Below are positions 32,422 through 43,600 of a stretch of 64,000 bases of DNA, one piece after another; position 1 is the stretch's first letter; every line of letters begins with the position of its first letter. The stretch lies in NCBI RefSeq assembly GCF_001931485.1, contig NZ_MSDV01000078.1, positions 1 to 64,000 of the forward strand, in the 5' to 3' direction. Source of the DNA: Burkholderia sp. SRS-W-2-2016. Its GTDB lineage: Bacteria > Pseudomonadota > Gammaproteobacteria > Burkholderiales > Burkholderiaceae. The position numbers were made by a program, and so were the translations under genes. The notes under the pieces are model-generated. The model searched no databases. It saw nothing but the letters and a program-made list of their open reading frames with translations, and was not told where the DNA came from.

Positions 32422-34014
32422 ATGGCCTACTACGGTCTCGCCGGTTTCGCGAGCGACTTCAACCGCGTGCGCGACGATGCGCTCGACTCGGGATTTCGCG
32501 CGAAGCAGCGCATGCGCGAAGACTGGCTTTCCGATTACCAGATGCCCGGCCAGATGCTCGGGGCCGACGCAAACGAACTATCGAATTCGCTGAAGTACGA
32601 CACCCTGAATCAAGGGTACGGCGACATGTTGAAGTATGGCCTCAACAATGCGGCGCTTGGCGCAACGACATCGGGCGTCAATCTGCATCAGGCACAGGCC
32701 GACGATACGCTTGCCGGGCTACGCGCACAGGCCGTCAGGAGCGGCCTCACGACCGACACCGATATTGCTAACTATGTCGCCAACAACATTGATCCGGCTG
32801 AAGCGTCGGCGAATCCATACCTCGCGAACGCGGGCTATGCCGCGCAACAAGGCGCGTATCGCAAACTGCTGGCGATGGGTACAGCACTCAGCGGCCCGGC
32901 TGGCGATGCGCTCGCGGGCCAGGGCGCGGCTGGACTCGGCTACGGGCTGACGCCCGGACGGGATGACGCGGGCAACCTGATCTTCACCGATGCGCAGGGA
33001 CGAGCGAGCGGCGCGTTCGGTCTTGCGGGGCAGATACCCGCCGCACTGGCGTTGTCTGGTGATACGGCTTCTGCCGCGCAGTACTACGGCAACCTCGAAC
33101 GGATGCGTGCCGACGCGGCGAAACTGACAGCGCAACTCCAGCAGCGTGATGCGTACGCCGATTTGCGTTACCAGACCGACCTTGAGCGGCAACAGATGCG
33201 CGACGAGGTGACGCGCGAGGGCTATGCAAACCGTCTGCAAACGGCGCAGATGCGCGGGCAGAAAGGACGCCCGTCAGCGATAGGCATGTCGGCAATAGGT
33301 GGCGGTGGTGGAACGGTGGGCGTAGCCATGCCCGGCGCACCGATGGCGCGATATGGCTTTGCCCAACCCTACGGTGCGTCGGCAGGCACCACGACGGGCA
33401 CGGCTGCCAATCCGTTCATGACCGTCCCGTCCCCGGCTGGTCTCTCAGACGCTGCGGCCGTGCCCGTGTCAGGACCGGCGCTGCCCGCGCCAGTCATGCC
33501 ACCCGGTTTGCCCGGCGTCCCCGCCTATGAGCCCGCGCGACTGACGCCCAACGCAACTGCGAGACTGGCGGCGCTTGCTGGTGCGACTCCAGCCGCGCCA
33601 GCTTCGGTATCGACGCCCGTGCCCGTCGCGGGCGTTCCGCCTGTCGCGAGCACTCCTGTGCCTGCTTCGGCTCCCTCACAGGTAGACCCACAATCCGAAC
33701 TCAACGACGCGAGCGCCAATTATGACCGCGCTGTGGCGGCGCTTCGCAAGCTCGAAAGCGATGCGGGCGGAATGACGGTCTACGGCCCGCGAAACGGAAA
33801 GCCGGGGTTCGGCGTTGCGCATCAGGCGCTCAGTAACCAGGTCTACGAAGCGCAGACGCGTCGCGATGCGGCGCGCAAGGCTGCGGACATGGCGCGGTAT
33901 CAGCGCGAAATGCAGCGTCAACAGGATGCACAGCGCAAGCAGCATGAAGACGAACTTGCGGCGGGTCGCGCACTTGCCGCGCAGTACATGCCTCGCGGGG
34001 GAGCGTCGCAATGA
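32422..34014 (+). CDS. internal virion protein, 530 aa
   Basis: A long helical, Ala/Gly-rich protein. It begins MAYYGLAGFASDFNRVRDDA. A helical core to about residue 290 is followed by a Pro/Ala/Val-rich linker (about 300-420) and a charged C-terminal helix (NYDRAVAALRKLESDAGG, then repeated Q-R and D-R motifs). The start is ATG 32422; the longer frame overlaps the previous gene. It is presumably ejected with the DNA, like T7 gp15/gp16 analogues, as judged from composition and position. Confidence 0.65.
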   Translation: MAYYGLAGFASDFNRVRDDALDSGFRAKQRMREDWLSDYQMPGQMLGADANELSNSLKYDTLNQGYGDMLKYGLNNAALGATTSGVNLHQAQADDTLAGLRAQAVRSGLTTDTDIANYVANNIDPAEASANPYLANAGYAAQQGAYRKLLAMGTALSGPAGDALAGQGAAGLGYGLTPGRDDAGNLIFTDAQGRASGAFGLAGQIPAALALSGDTASAAQYYGNLERMRADAAKLTAQLQQRDAYADLRYQTDLERQQMRDEVTREGYANRLQTAQMRGQKGRPSAIGMSAIGGGGGTVGVAMPGAPMARYGFAQPYGASAGTTTGTAANPFMTVPSPAGLSDAAAVPVSGPALPAPVMPPGLPGVPAYEPARLTPNATARLAALAGATPAAPASVSTPVPVAGVPPVASTPVPASAPSQVDPQSELNDASANYDRAVAALRKLESDAGGMTVYGPRNGKPGFGVAHQALSNQVYEAQTRRDAARKAADMARYQREMQRQQDAQRKQHEDELAAGRALAAQYMPRGGASQ

Positions 34015-34682
34015 AGCCCGCACAATCGTATCTTGATCCTGTCTATGACCGGTACGAACAGACCGCCGCGCAACAGGCCGGTATTGACCCGACACTGTTG
34101 CGCGCAATCCGCACACGCGGCGAACGAAGCAATGCCGACCAGGTTTCATCTGCGGGCGCACGCAGCGTCTATCAGATTATTCCCGCGACTCGCGCAGGCC
34201 TGATAAAAAACTATGGTGTCGATCCGTACTCGTCGCCGCAGGCCGCAGCGCTCGGCGCGGCACTTGTGCTGAAGGAAGGATTGCAGCGCAATCGCGGCGA
34301 CGCACAGGCTGCAATCGGCGAGTATCACGGTGGCATTGACCGCCGCAATTGGGGCAACGTGAACGCCGCCTATCGGGCGCGCGTCGGCGGCAGTGCTTCG
34401 CTTGCCGCGCGAGATATCGGCCCGGCCGCGCGGCAATACAACGTGTTGCCCAATGCGCCAGGCGAGACCGGCGATACCGACGAGCCGGAAGCCATCAGCG
34501 CGAGCCCTGCACAACCACAACCCGGCCGCACGGAACAGAGCGATTCATTCGCCAGTCTCTACCGCCCGCCAGTGTCCGCGCGCCAGCCTGGCACGATGCC
34601 GCAAACCACTAGTGCGGACGGTGCGCCTGACTGGTCCGGCTGGCTCGACGGCTATATCCGCACCGTCCTGAACGATGTCTGA
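34011..34682 (+). CDS. virion lytic transglycosylase (SLT type)
   Basis: 223 residues. The soluble lytic transglycosylase domain is at about 10-130. The catalytic Glu is E38 in RTRGERSNADQVSSAGAR, followed by the substrate motif S-A-G-A-R-S-V-Y-Q-I-I-P-A-T and N-Y-G-V-D-P-Y-S-S-P. It cuts the peptidoglycan glycan chain so that DNA can enter the cell. The C-terminal third is Pro/Gln-rich and disordered. No signal peptide is present, as expected for a virion enzyme. It overlaps both neighbours by a few bases. Confidence 0.85.
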   Translation: MKPAQSYLDPVYDRYEQTAAQQAGIDPTLLRAIRTRGERSNADQVSSAGARSVYQIIPATRAGLIKNYGVDPYSSPQAAALGAALVLKEGLQRNRGDAQAAIGEYHGGIDRRNWGNVNAAYRARVGGSASLAARDIGPAARQYNVLPNAPGETGDTDEPEAISASPAQPQPGRTEQSDSFASLYRPPVSARQPGTMPQTTSADGAPDWSGWLDGYIRTVLNDV

Positions 34683-37600
34683 CCCGACGCCGTACAACCT
34701 GCCGCAGGATGATGCGACACGGCGCATGCGTGCGCTCGGCATGTTGCCCGATTACCAGCCGCTCCAGCGTGAACCCACGCTACCCTATGGCGACGTGAAC
34801 GGACCTTCACAGTTACAGCCGCCGCAACAGCCGGACCTGTCTGCGTGGTCGTGGGATGCCTACAAGACGGCTCGGGCATTCGATGGCAAGGACTACGAGT
34901 ATCGGCGCGATGTATGGTCGGACTACGTGGGCAAGGTATTGCCACAACTTGCGCGGATGACGGGCGACGATCCCGCCACGCTGCAATCCTATTTCCATCA
35001 ACAGTACGCGCATGACCAGCCGGTTGCGCCAAAGCGTTCCCTTTACCAGACTGCGTCCGATACCGGTATGACGGCGGCGAAAGGCGTCATCAGCACGGCC
35101 AAATCCATTTCAGACCTGTTCTCTCCCACGTCGGCCGCTTCACAGTACTTCGGTCAGGGACTCCGTGATATCGACCGCGCTTATTCGCCAGTTATCGCCG
35201 ACGAAATGCTACGGCGTGAGCGGCTGATTGCCGAAGACAAGGCGGCTGGTGGTTCCGGCATCGGCCCGACACTCCAGTATATGTATCGCAATCCGCTCCA
35301 GACCGGCGCGGAAGCAGCCGGGATGATCGCACCGTTTGTCGTGCCGGGCGGTGCCGCGCGCATGGCCGCGTATCTGCCGATGGCAGCGGAAACCGCAGCC
35401 GGAATTGCAGGGGCCGCGCCGCGTGCCGCCGCTCTTGCCAATATGGCGCTCGGCGGCGCAGCGGGCGCGGGACAGGTGCGTGGCAATGTGTGGGACCAGA
35501 TTAGCGCCATACCCGACGCGGAGTTGATGACGCGCAGCCCGGAATATGCGCAGCTACGCCGGACAATGAGCGAACCGGATGCGAAAGCCGCCATCGGTGC
35601 GAATCTCTCGCGCAACCTGCCGGAAGTGCTCGCGGCGGGCGCACTCGGCGCGGCCGGTGGCGTAGTCGGCGCGGAAGGCGCACTGGCAGGCCTGCCGTCG
35701 CGCTTCGGTCGCACCGGCACGGCGCTCGCCGAAGCGGGATCACAGGCCGCTCAGGCGGGAGCGACGCAGTTCGCGACGAACTACGGATTGCAGCGCGCAT
35801 TGCCGCAACAGAGCCTGACTGCCGACGTTGGCACCGCTGCGGCTCAGGGTGGCATCTTTGGCGCGCTGACCGGCGCGGCGGTGGGTGGACACCGGCCGGC
35901 CGAAGCGCCCGCGCCGTTGCCTGACGAAGCGCCGCCTGCCAGCATTCCGTTGCTGCCAGCCCCAGCAGCAGAGCCGGACCCGACCGTTGCGGCGGAAACC
36001 GGTACGGGTGGCGCGGACAGTCCGGCCCGCCCTGGTGCGAACTTCAGGATGCGCGGGAGAACGGCCGAAGACATTTCCGCTGACGTTCAGGCTGCAATCG
36101 CGACACTGCCGACGATCTACAACCGTGATTACGTTGCACGGCATCTTGAGTCCGATCTTCGCAACGGCACGCTCGAAGACACCGCGCGCCAGCAGAATAG
36201 TCTAGGCCGCGCTGCGCAGGCGCTCATGCAGCGTCTGCAACTTCGTACCGAACGGCAAACGGCGACCCGCGCACTTGAAGGTCCGCAGGCTGTACCCGCA
36301 CTGCCGTCGCCACAGGCCGACGCACCGGGACGCGGCTTTACGGTTGATACGTCGGGCGTCGCACGTCCACGGACGTACGCCGAAGAAACTGCTGCACGCG
36401 CGGCGCAGGCCGAAGCATTGCAGACAGGGCTTACGTCCGATGTCCGGCTTGCTCAACAACGACGCAGCGACGTTCCCGTAGAGTCTCACCCTCAACCACC
36501 ACCGGCCGAACCCGCGCCCGCTGAATCTGTCGAACCCGAAGCGCCGCCCGCATCCACCACGCCTGACGCCCCCGCTGTATCCGCGCCCGAAGCGCCGCAA
36601 TCACCTCTACCCGATACCGCAGTTTTGCAGAATCGCGACCGTTCCACGGCGGCCGCGATCCAGCAAATGAACCGCATCGCAGCCGACCCGGACCCGTCGC
36701 GCCTCTCGTTCTCGCGCGACTTTGCGAACGGTGCGCCCGTGGTCGAAGCGAATCCCGCGCTCGACATTCCAGCCGACCAGCTTGGCCGCGAAGACATCAG
36801 CGTCGCCGCTGATGGCCGACGCATTCCCGTGCAATATGCGGTTGTCGATGCCGGTACTTTGCTGCCATCCAATAGAGCGGACGGAACACCCGTTGCAGGC
36901 TACGCACAGGGGCACGCAGACCGATTGCGTGCGATTGCAGGCAATGGACGTGTCGCAGGGATACAGGCGGCGTACGAGCGCGGCACGACCAGCGCCTATC
37001 GCGCTGGCATCGCGCAGGATGCGCCGCTCACGGGTATCCGTCCTGATGTCGTGCAGCGCATGCACCGGCCGGTTCTGGTTCGTATCATGCCGCGTGAACA
37101 CGTCACGGACGATATCGGCGACGTGTCAAACACCAGTGGCACGGCTGCGCTATCAGCCGTCGAACAGGCGCGCAACGATTCGCAGCGTTTGAATACCGAT
37201 ACGCTCGAAGCGCTGGAGTTTGACGAGAGCGGCGAACCATCGCCAGCGTCGATCCGTGAATTCGTGCGCGCGATGCCAGTCAGCGAACAGGTTGGCATGC
37301 TCAACCCGGACGGCTCGCCCACGCGCCAGGCCGTTGACCGCCTGATGGCCGCGACGTTCCAGCGTGCTTACGACGACCCCGAACTGGTGAGGCTATATGC
37401 ACAGGCGACCGACCCCGAAGCGCGTACCGTACTTGGCGGCATGGCGAACGCGGCCGGGGCAATGTCACGCCTGCATGGTGCGGGCGACCTCGATATCAGG
37501 CCTGTCGTCGCAGAAGCCGCGAAGATCGCGGTCAATGCCCGGCGTCGTGGCGTCAAGCTCGATGACTTCGCGCGGCAAGGCGACATTGCGCTGTCGCCTG

Positions 37601-40600
37601 ACGCGCATCGCATTGTCGAACTGTTCGCGGCCAATGTACGTTCTGCAAAACGTATTGGAACCACATTGCAACATGTCGCCGATTTCGCCTATAGTGAGGT
37701 CTCCAAACCAACTGAAGATATGTTTGGACCCGTTGAGCGCGCCTCGCGCACGCGGGTACTTGAACACGTACTGGAGCAATCGCATGACACCGCAAGGCCG
37801 CAAAATCTGGGGCAGCGCGCAGGGAGTGAGCCTGCTGGACAAGATGCTCACCGGCAAGCCATTGACCGACGAGGACCGGCAGACCGTGAACCTGTTGAAG
37901 CAGTCCGGCCCACCGAACCGCGAAGCGCTCGACGCACATCCGCCGTTACCCAAACGCACGCAGAACCCGGCCCGGTAACGCATGAAGAAGCGGACACCGC
38001 GCCGCTTCTCACACACCCAACACCTGAAGAACTGCGCTCGCGCGAGGCCCAGCAACGGCATGCGCAACAGCAGGAACAGCAGCGTACTGAAGCGGCCGAC
38101 CGGCGAGCAACAGCCGACGCACAGCGCGAGGACTTCCGCCTGACCGGTAGCGACCGCGATGCAGACGTTGCAGCCGCAGCAGGACAACGGTCAATCTTTG
38201 ACCACGCCCCCACCGAACCAGAATCCGCACCCGCCAGCCATGCGGCGGAAACGCGAGTCGAAGCGCCGCACGCCTCGCCCCTCACAATCGAGCGCCTGAC
38301 CGACAAGGCAATCATCATCAAAGGTGACACCAGAGCGCACATTGACCGCATCAAGGAGGTCAAAGGCGGAATCTGGAATCGCAAGCATTCTGGGTGGATT
38401 TTTTCGGCGAAGCGAGAACCGGTTATTCGTGAACAACTCGCCGACCTTTTAGGAGCAACGACAGGTGACAGAACTACCGCAGTGGATATGGAACGGAATC
38501 GCGAAAGCGGTCCCGCTCAGAACCGAATGGGCGCGCAGGATGTTCGCGGCGACGCAGAGCCAGGTCGTGAGCGAACTGGACAAACAGGCCGCGAAGATGA
38601 CGGCCGAAGGAATACCGAACAAGGTCATCGTCGCGTATCAGACCGTGCTCCCCCTGTGGATCGAGCGCAAGGCGATTCGTCATTACGTGAGCGAAGCGAA
38701 CGACCCCACGCTGGCGAGCATGCTGCCGGAACTGACCGAAGTGAGCGAAGCGGTACACCTGATGACGAAGCAGTACAACCTGAGCGGCACCGAAGCGAAG
38801 ACGTTGTACGAACTGCTGGAGAAGGAAACCGCGATCTAGCGCAACGCATTGCAGAACAGAAGCACGCCGACCAGCACATTCCCGTCCACGTCGGCGATCT
38901 GTCCAATATCCGCGAAACACTTCCTGTCCTGCTACCCGAGCAACAGGTAGACGTAGCGAAAGCGGAACGGCGATTCCACAACGACGGTCAGCCCGGCATT
39001 CTCTTCACGAACGGCACGGGCACCGGCAAGACCTACACGGGTCTTGGCATTGCCAAGCGCTTCGCGCGACGTGGCAAAAGCAATCTTCTCTTTCTCGCGC
39101 CGACCGACGCCAAGGTGAAGGACTGGATCAAGGACGGCGCGAATCTCAACCTTCACATCGACCAGCTCGATAGCACGACGACAGCCGGGCACGGCATGGT
39201 CGCGACCACCTACGCAAATTTCGGTCAGAATCATGCACTCGTTCATCGCGATTGGGATTTGATCGTTGCCGACGAGTCGCACTATCTGATGTCGAACGAA
39301 CAAGGTGCATACACCGATGCACTTCACCGGTTGCGCGAACTCACGAATCACCCCGACGCGCTTCTCATGAAAGCGCAGGCGTATTTCAGGGAGGAAGGCG
39401 ATACGCTTCGCGAAGCGCGCCGGGCGCGCGTTGACGAACTCACGGCTCAGGGCATGCGCAAACCGGCCGCAGAAAGTCAGGTAGACAAGGAATTTAGTGA
39501 CCGTCAGGCCGCCTATAACCGAAAGGTAGATGCGAAGTACGAACAGATCAGGGGCGACCCGATGAAGAACGTCGTCTTCCTGTCGGCGACGCCGTTCCCT
39601 TATCACAAGAATCTCGACGCGGCGAACGGCTATGTGTGGCCCGCGTGGAAAAACAATACGAGCGGAGGCCCGAGCGAGCGCGACCGCTTCTATATCGACA
39701 ACCTGGGCTATAAGTGGCGCTATCACCGGCTCGAAACGCCTGACGCTGAAGTCAATCAGAGCTATCTGGAGCGTGAGCTACACCGCCGCATGGTTGAATC
39801 TGGCGCAGTGTCCGGACGGAAGCTGGAACTCGATCAAGATTACTCGCGCGACTTTGTTGAGCTTGAAACCAATGTAGGGCGACGCATTGATGACGCGCTG
39901 AACGCAATCCTCGACTGGCAAGGCCAGTATGGAATGCTGCGCCAGTTCATCGGGGGACGCTTCGACTATCACGCAAAAAACCGTCTGCTGGAAAACCTGA
40001 AGGCGCGGGACGCTGTTGAACGCGCGAAGAAACACCTTGCACTTGGCCGCAAGGTCGTCGTATTTCACGGCTACAAAACGGGACATACCGATAACCCGTT
40101 CATTTTTCCATCAACGCGTCCACCCGAGATTCGCGGCGAACTTGCCGGACCCGGTGAACCGTCGCGAGACCCTGATACTCAGTGGCGCGACGAAGTAAAG
40201 CGGTTCAAGGCGCAGTTTCCTGATGTATCGCGGATGGACTTCAACCGCCTGGGAAACCCCATCGATGCGTTCACGACCGCGTTCGGCGACCGGCTTGCAC
40301 TCTTCAATGGCGACGTGCCCAAGGGCCAACGGTATCGCAACATCAAGGCGTTCAACGACGACGTGGGCGGCAAGGACGTTATCCTGGTCCAGATGAAGGC
40401 CGGTAAGGAAGGTATCAGCCTGCACGACACCACCGGGAAAAAGCAGCGCGTGCTCATGGCATTGCCGTTGCCGACCAGTCCCACCGACGCAATCCAGATG
40501 GAAGGCCGCATCTATCGCACTGGAAACCAGTCGAATGCACCCGTCGAATACCTGAAGGCTGGGCTCAACTTCGAACAGGCTACCTTCGCCAATACCATCG

Positions 40601-43600
40601 CCCAACGCACACGCACGGCCGAAAACCTTGCGCTTGGGCATGGTGCCCGCGACATGGAACGCGCGTTCAAGGACGGCTACATCAACAGTTCGTCGTTCGA
40701 GCCGCACCTCGGCCAGGGCGTCGGCGGGAAAACTGCCGACCGGATGATTGAACAGATGTCTCCGTTCAGGAAAGCGGAGACACTTTATTTTGCCAAACAG
40801 AAGGAACGCGGTCGGCGCGACCAACGTGCAGGGACTGACTGGTACGCCACGCCTGAGCCGGTCGGTCTGAAAATGGTCGAATGGGCCGGACTGCGACCCG
40901 GCGAGAAGGCCCTTGAACCTTCCGCTGGCGATGGTGCCATCGCGCGGTTCTTTCCGGAGAACACAACCAACACCTTCATTGAACCGTCCAGTGCGCTGCA
41001 ATCGCGACTCGCGCTCAATGCGCCCGGTGACATCAAGGCGACGCGCTTTGAGGATCACCATATCGGCAACAAGTACGACGGCATTGTGATGAATCCGCCG
41101 TTTGGTTTGGGCGGCAAAACGGCGATTGAACACGTCACGAAAGCCATATCGCATCTTCGCGATGGCGGGCGCATTGTCGCGCTGATACCTGAAGGCAGCA
41201 CGGCTGACCGGCGCTTTGAACAGATGATGGAGAGCGATGCGGCGAAGCACGTCTACAGCGTGGCTGATGTTTCGTTACCTCAGTCCGTATTTGAGCGTGC
41301 GGGGACGTCGGTTAAATCGCGTGTCGTTGTGCTGGAGAAACAGACCAACCCGGAACGCGCGAGTCTTCTGCACCAACGCAATATCGACCTGTCAGGCGGT
41401 GGCGATATCAAAGACCTGTTCAGACGTATTGAAGATGTCCAGATGCCGTCGCGCCTTCCTGTGGAAGAGGAAGGACGCGCTGCGGAAGACGCGCAGTTCT
41501 CGCGCACCGATGCCCGGCAAGCCTCGCCGTCTTTCGCCATGTCGGCGGCTGACGTGCGCGACGCTATCCGCGACGACCCGGCCAGCGCTCACATTGACGT
41601 ATATCCATCCATTGCACTCGCGCCCGAACATATTCGCGCCCAGGCCGCCGCCGAAGTTGGCGGGCGCGTCGAAGGATTTTATGACCCGCGTACCGGGCGC
41701 GTAGCACTCATTGCGGAGAACATCGCGACGCCCGAACGTGCGCGCGAAGTCGCACGTCACGAACTGGTTGGGCACTACGGGCTGGAAAACATGGTCGGCA
41801 CCGACGCCATGCAGACGCTTGCGCGCAAGGTGACGCTCGCGGAGAAAGCGGGCAACCGGTCCTTGCGTGACCTGGGTGCTGAAGTGGACGTGTTGCAACC
41901 CGGTCTTTCGCCCGAGCGTCGTGCGCGGGAAATGATTGCGCTAATGGCCGAGCGCAACATGCAGAACAGTTTTACCCGGCGCGTGCTTGGTGCTGTGCGT
42001 ACTTTCCTGACGCGCATCGGGCTTGTCCGCAGTGATACCACCGATGCGCAGATTGCCGGACTGCTACGCGATACAGAGCGCTATCTGAAAACCCAGGGCC
42101 GCAGCCTGACCGACGCCGCCCCCCGTCCCGAAGCAGAAGCCGCATTCTCCCGTACGGCTCACGGCGCGACGTCGCCCGCGTCGCGCACGTCCATACCGCT
42201 CGCGGAACGACGTGAAACGCTGGCTGAACGGCTTCAGTCTCTGCGCGCCAATCCGCGCCGGTCGCTGCGCGACGCTCAACGCGTGCTGTCGAAGGGCGGC
42301 ACTGCGCCGCAGCCGAAGTGGCTGGAAAACACCGTAACGAACCTGTTCGACTACCGCAATCCGCTTGAACAGCTTGTGAGGCGTAGCGGCAGCACGGCAG
42401 CCGGGCGAACCTTTATTAACACGATGCGAACGTTCGAAGCGAAGACACAAAAAAACATCCACGACTTCGAACACGACCAGGTAGCGCCGATGATGAAGAC
42501 GTTAGCGGGCGCATGGAACAGCACATTCAAAGACCTGCCCTGGTACAGGGAACACGGCTATCGCCAGTTTCTGGAAGATATCGGCACGATGGGCAACCTG
42601 GTCAAGCACGGGCGGGAACGCAATGCCGTGATTGCCGAAAAGACCCAGGGCCAGGATTTGGCCGGGTCGGGACGCACGAACCAGCAGATTGCTGCAATCA
42701 CACGCGACCTCGCCCGCGAAGCGCCCGGACTCGAATCGTTCTACGAAAAGCTCTATCGCGATCATCTGAAGCCGATCCTTGAACAACGCGACAACACGCT
42801 TCGCGCTGCTGGTTTGCTCACGCCAGAAATGGAAGCTGCGCGGCCAAACTATCGCTGGTACGTGCCGCTCACGGGCGATCCGAACGAGACTGAAGATGCA
42901 CTATCCCGTTCGTCGGCCGTCAGTCTCAAGTCTCCACGGGCGAAAGAGGCAACGGGGCGCGAAGGCACGCTATCGCAGAACGTGCTGCACAACGTGCTGG
43001 AGCGTACCGACGTGGCAATCCGGCAAGCCGGTATGCAGGACTTCAAGCGGGACTTCGTGAGACTCATGGAACAGTCGCCCGCCGCGAAGGGACTCGCGTC
43101 GGCTCGCGTGAATGATGGATCGACCAACGAGATTTTCGAGAAGTACATCGGTGAAGATGGCTTTATTCATCGTCGGGTAAAAGCGAGCGCAGGCATGTCG
43201 CCCGACGCGCTGGTGTTGCACGACGGCAATCGTACAACCGTCGTGGATGTCGGCAACCAGAAGATTCTCGAAGCGTTAAACGGCGCCAACAAGGCGGATA
43301 TTGATGGCGTCTTTGCTTTGCCGGATCGTGCTACGCGGCTGCTTTCCGGTATCTACACCCGCTATAACCCGATGTTCCCGCTGATGAACAAGATTCGGGA
43401 CACGCAATCACAGCTTTCGCTCATCATGGCCGATGCGCCAGTTTCCGACAAACTGGCCGCAGTGCGTCGGGCGGCGGCAAACAACGTGACGTTTTCAACG
43501 CAGTGGCGCGACAAGCCCGACAGCGTTTACCACCAGTGGCGTGAGAAATACGAAAAGCTCGGCGGTGCGACGATGTATAGCGACCTGTTCCGCGACGAGA

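Noticed and set aside
40111..41250. 379-codon minus-strand frame
   Set aside because: Antisense to the helicase and methylase part of the giant gene, which has clear motifs in the plus frame; no ribosome-binding site or protein family pattern.
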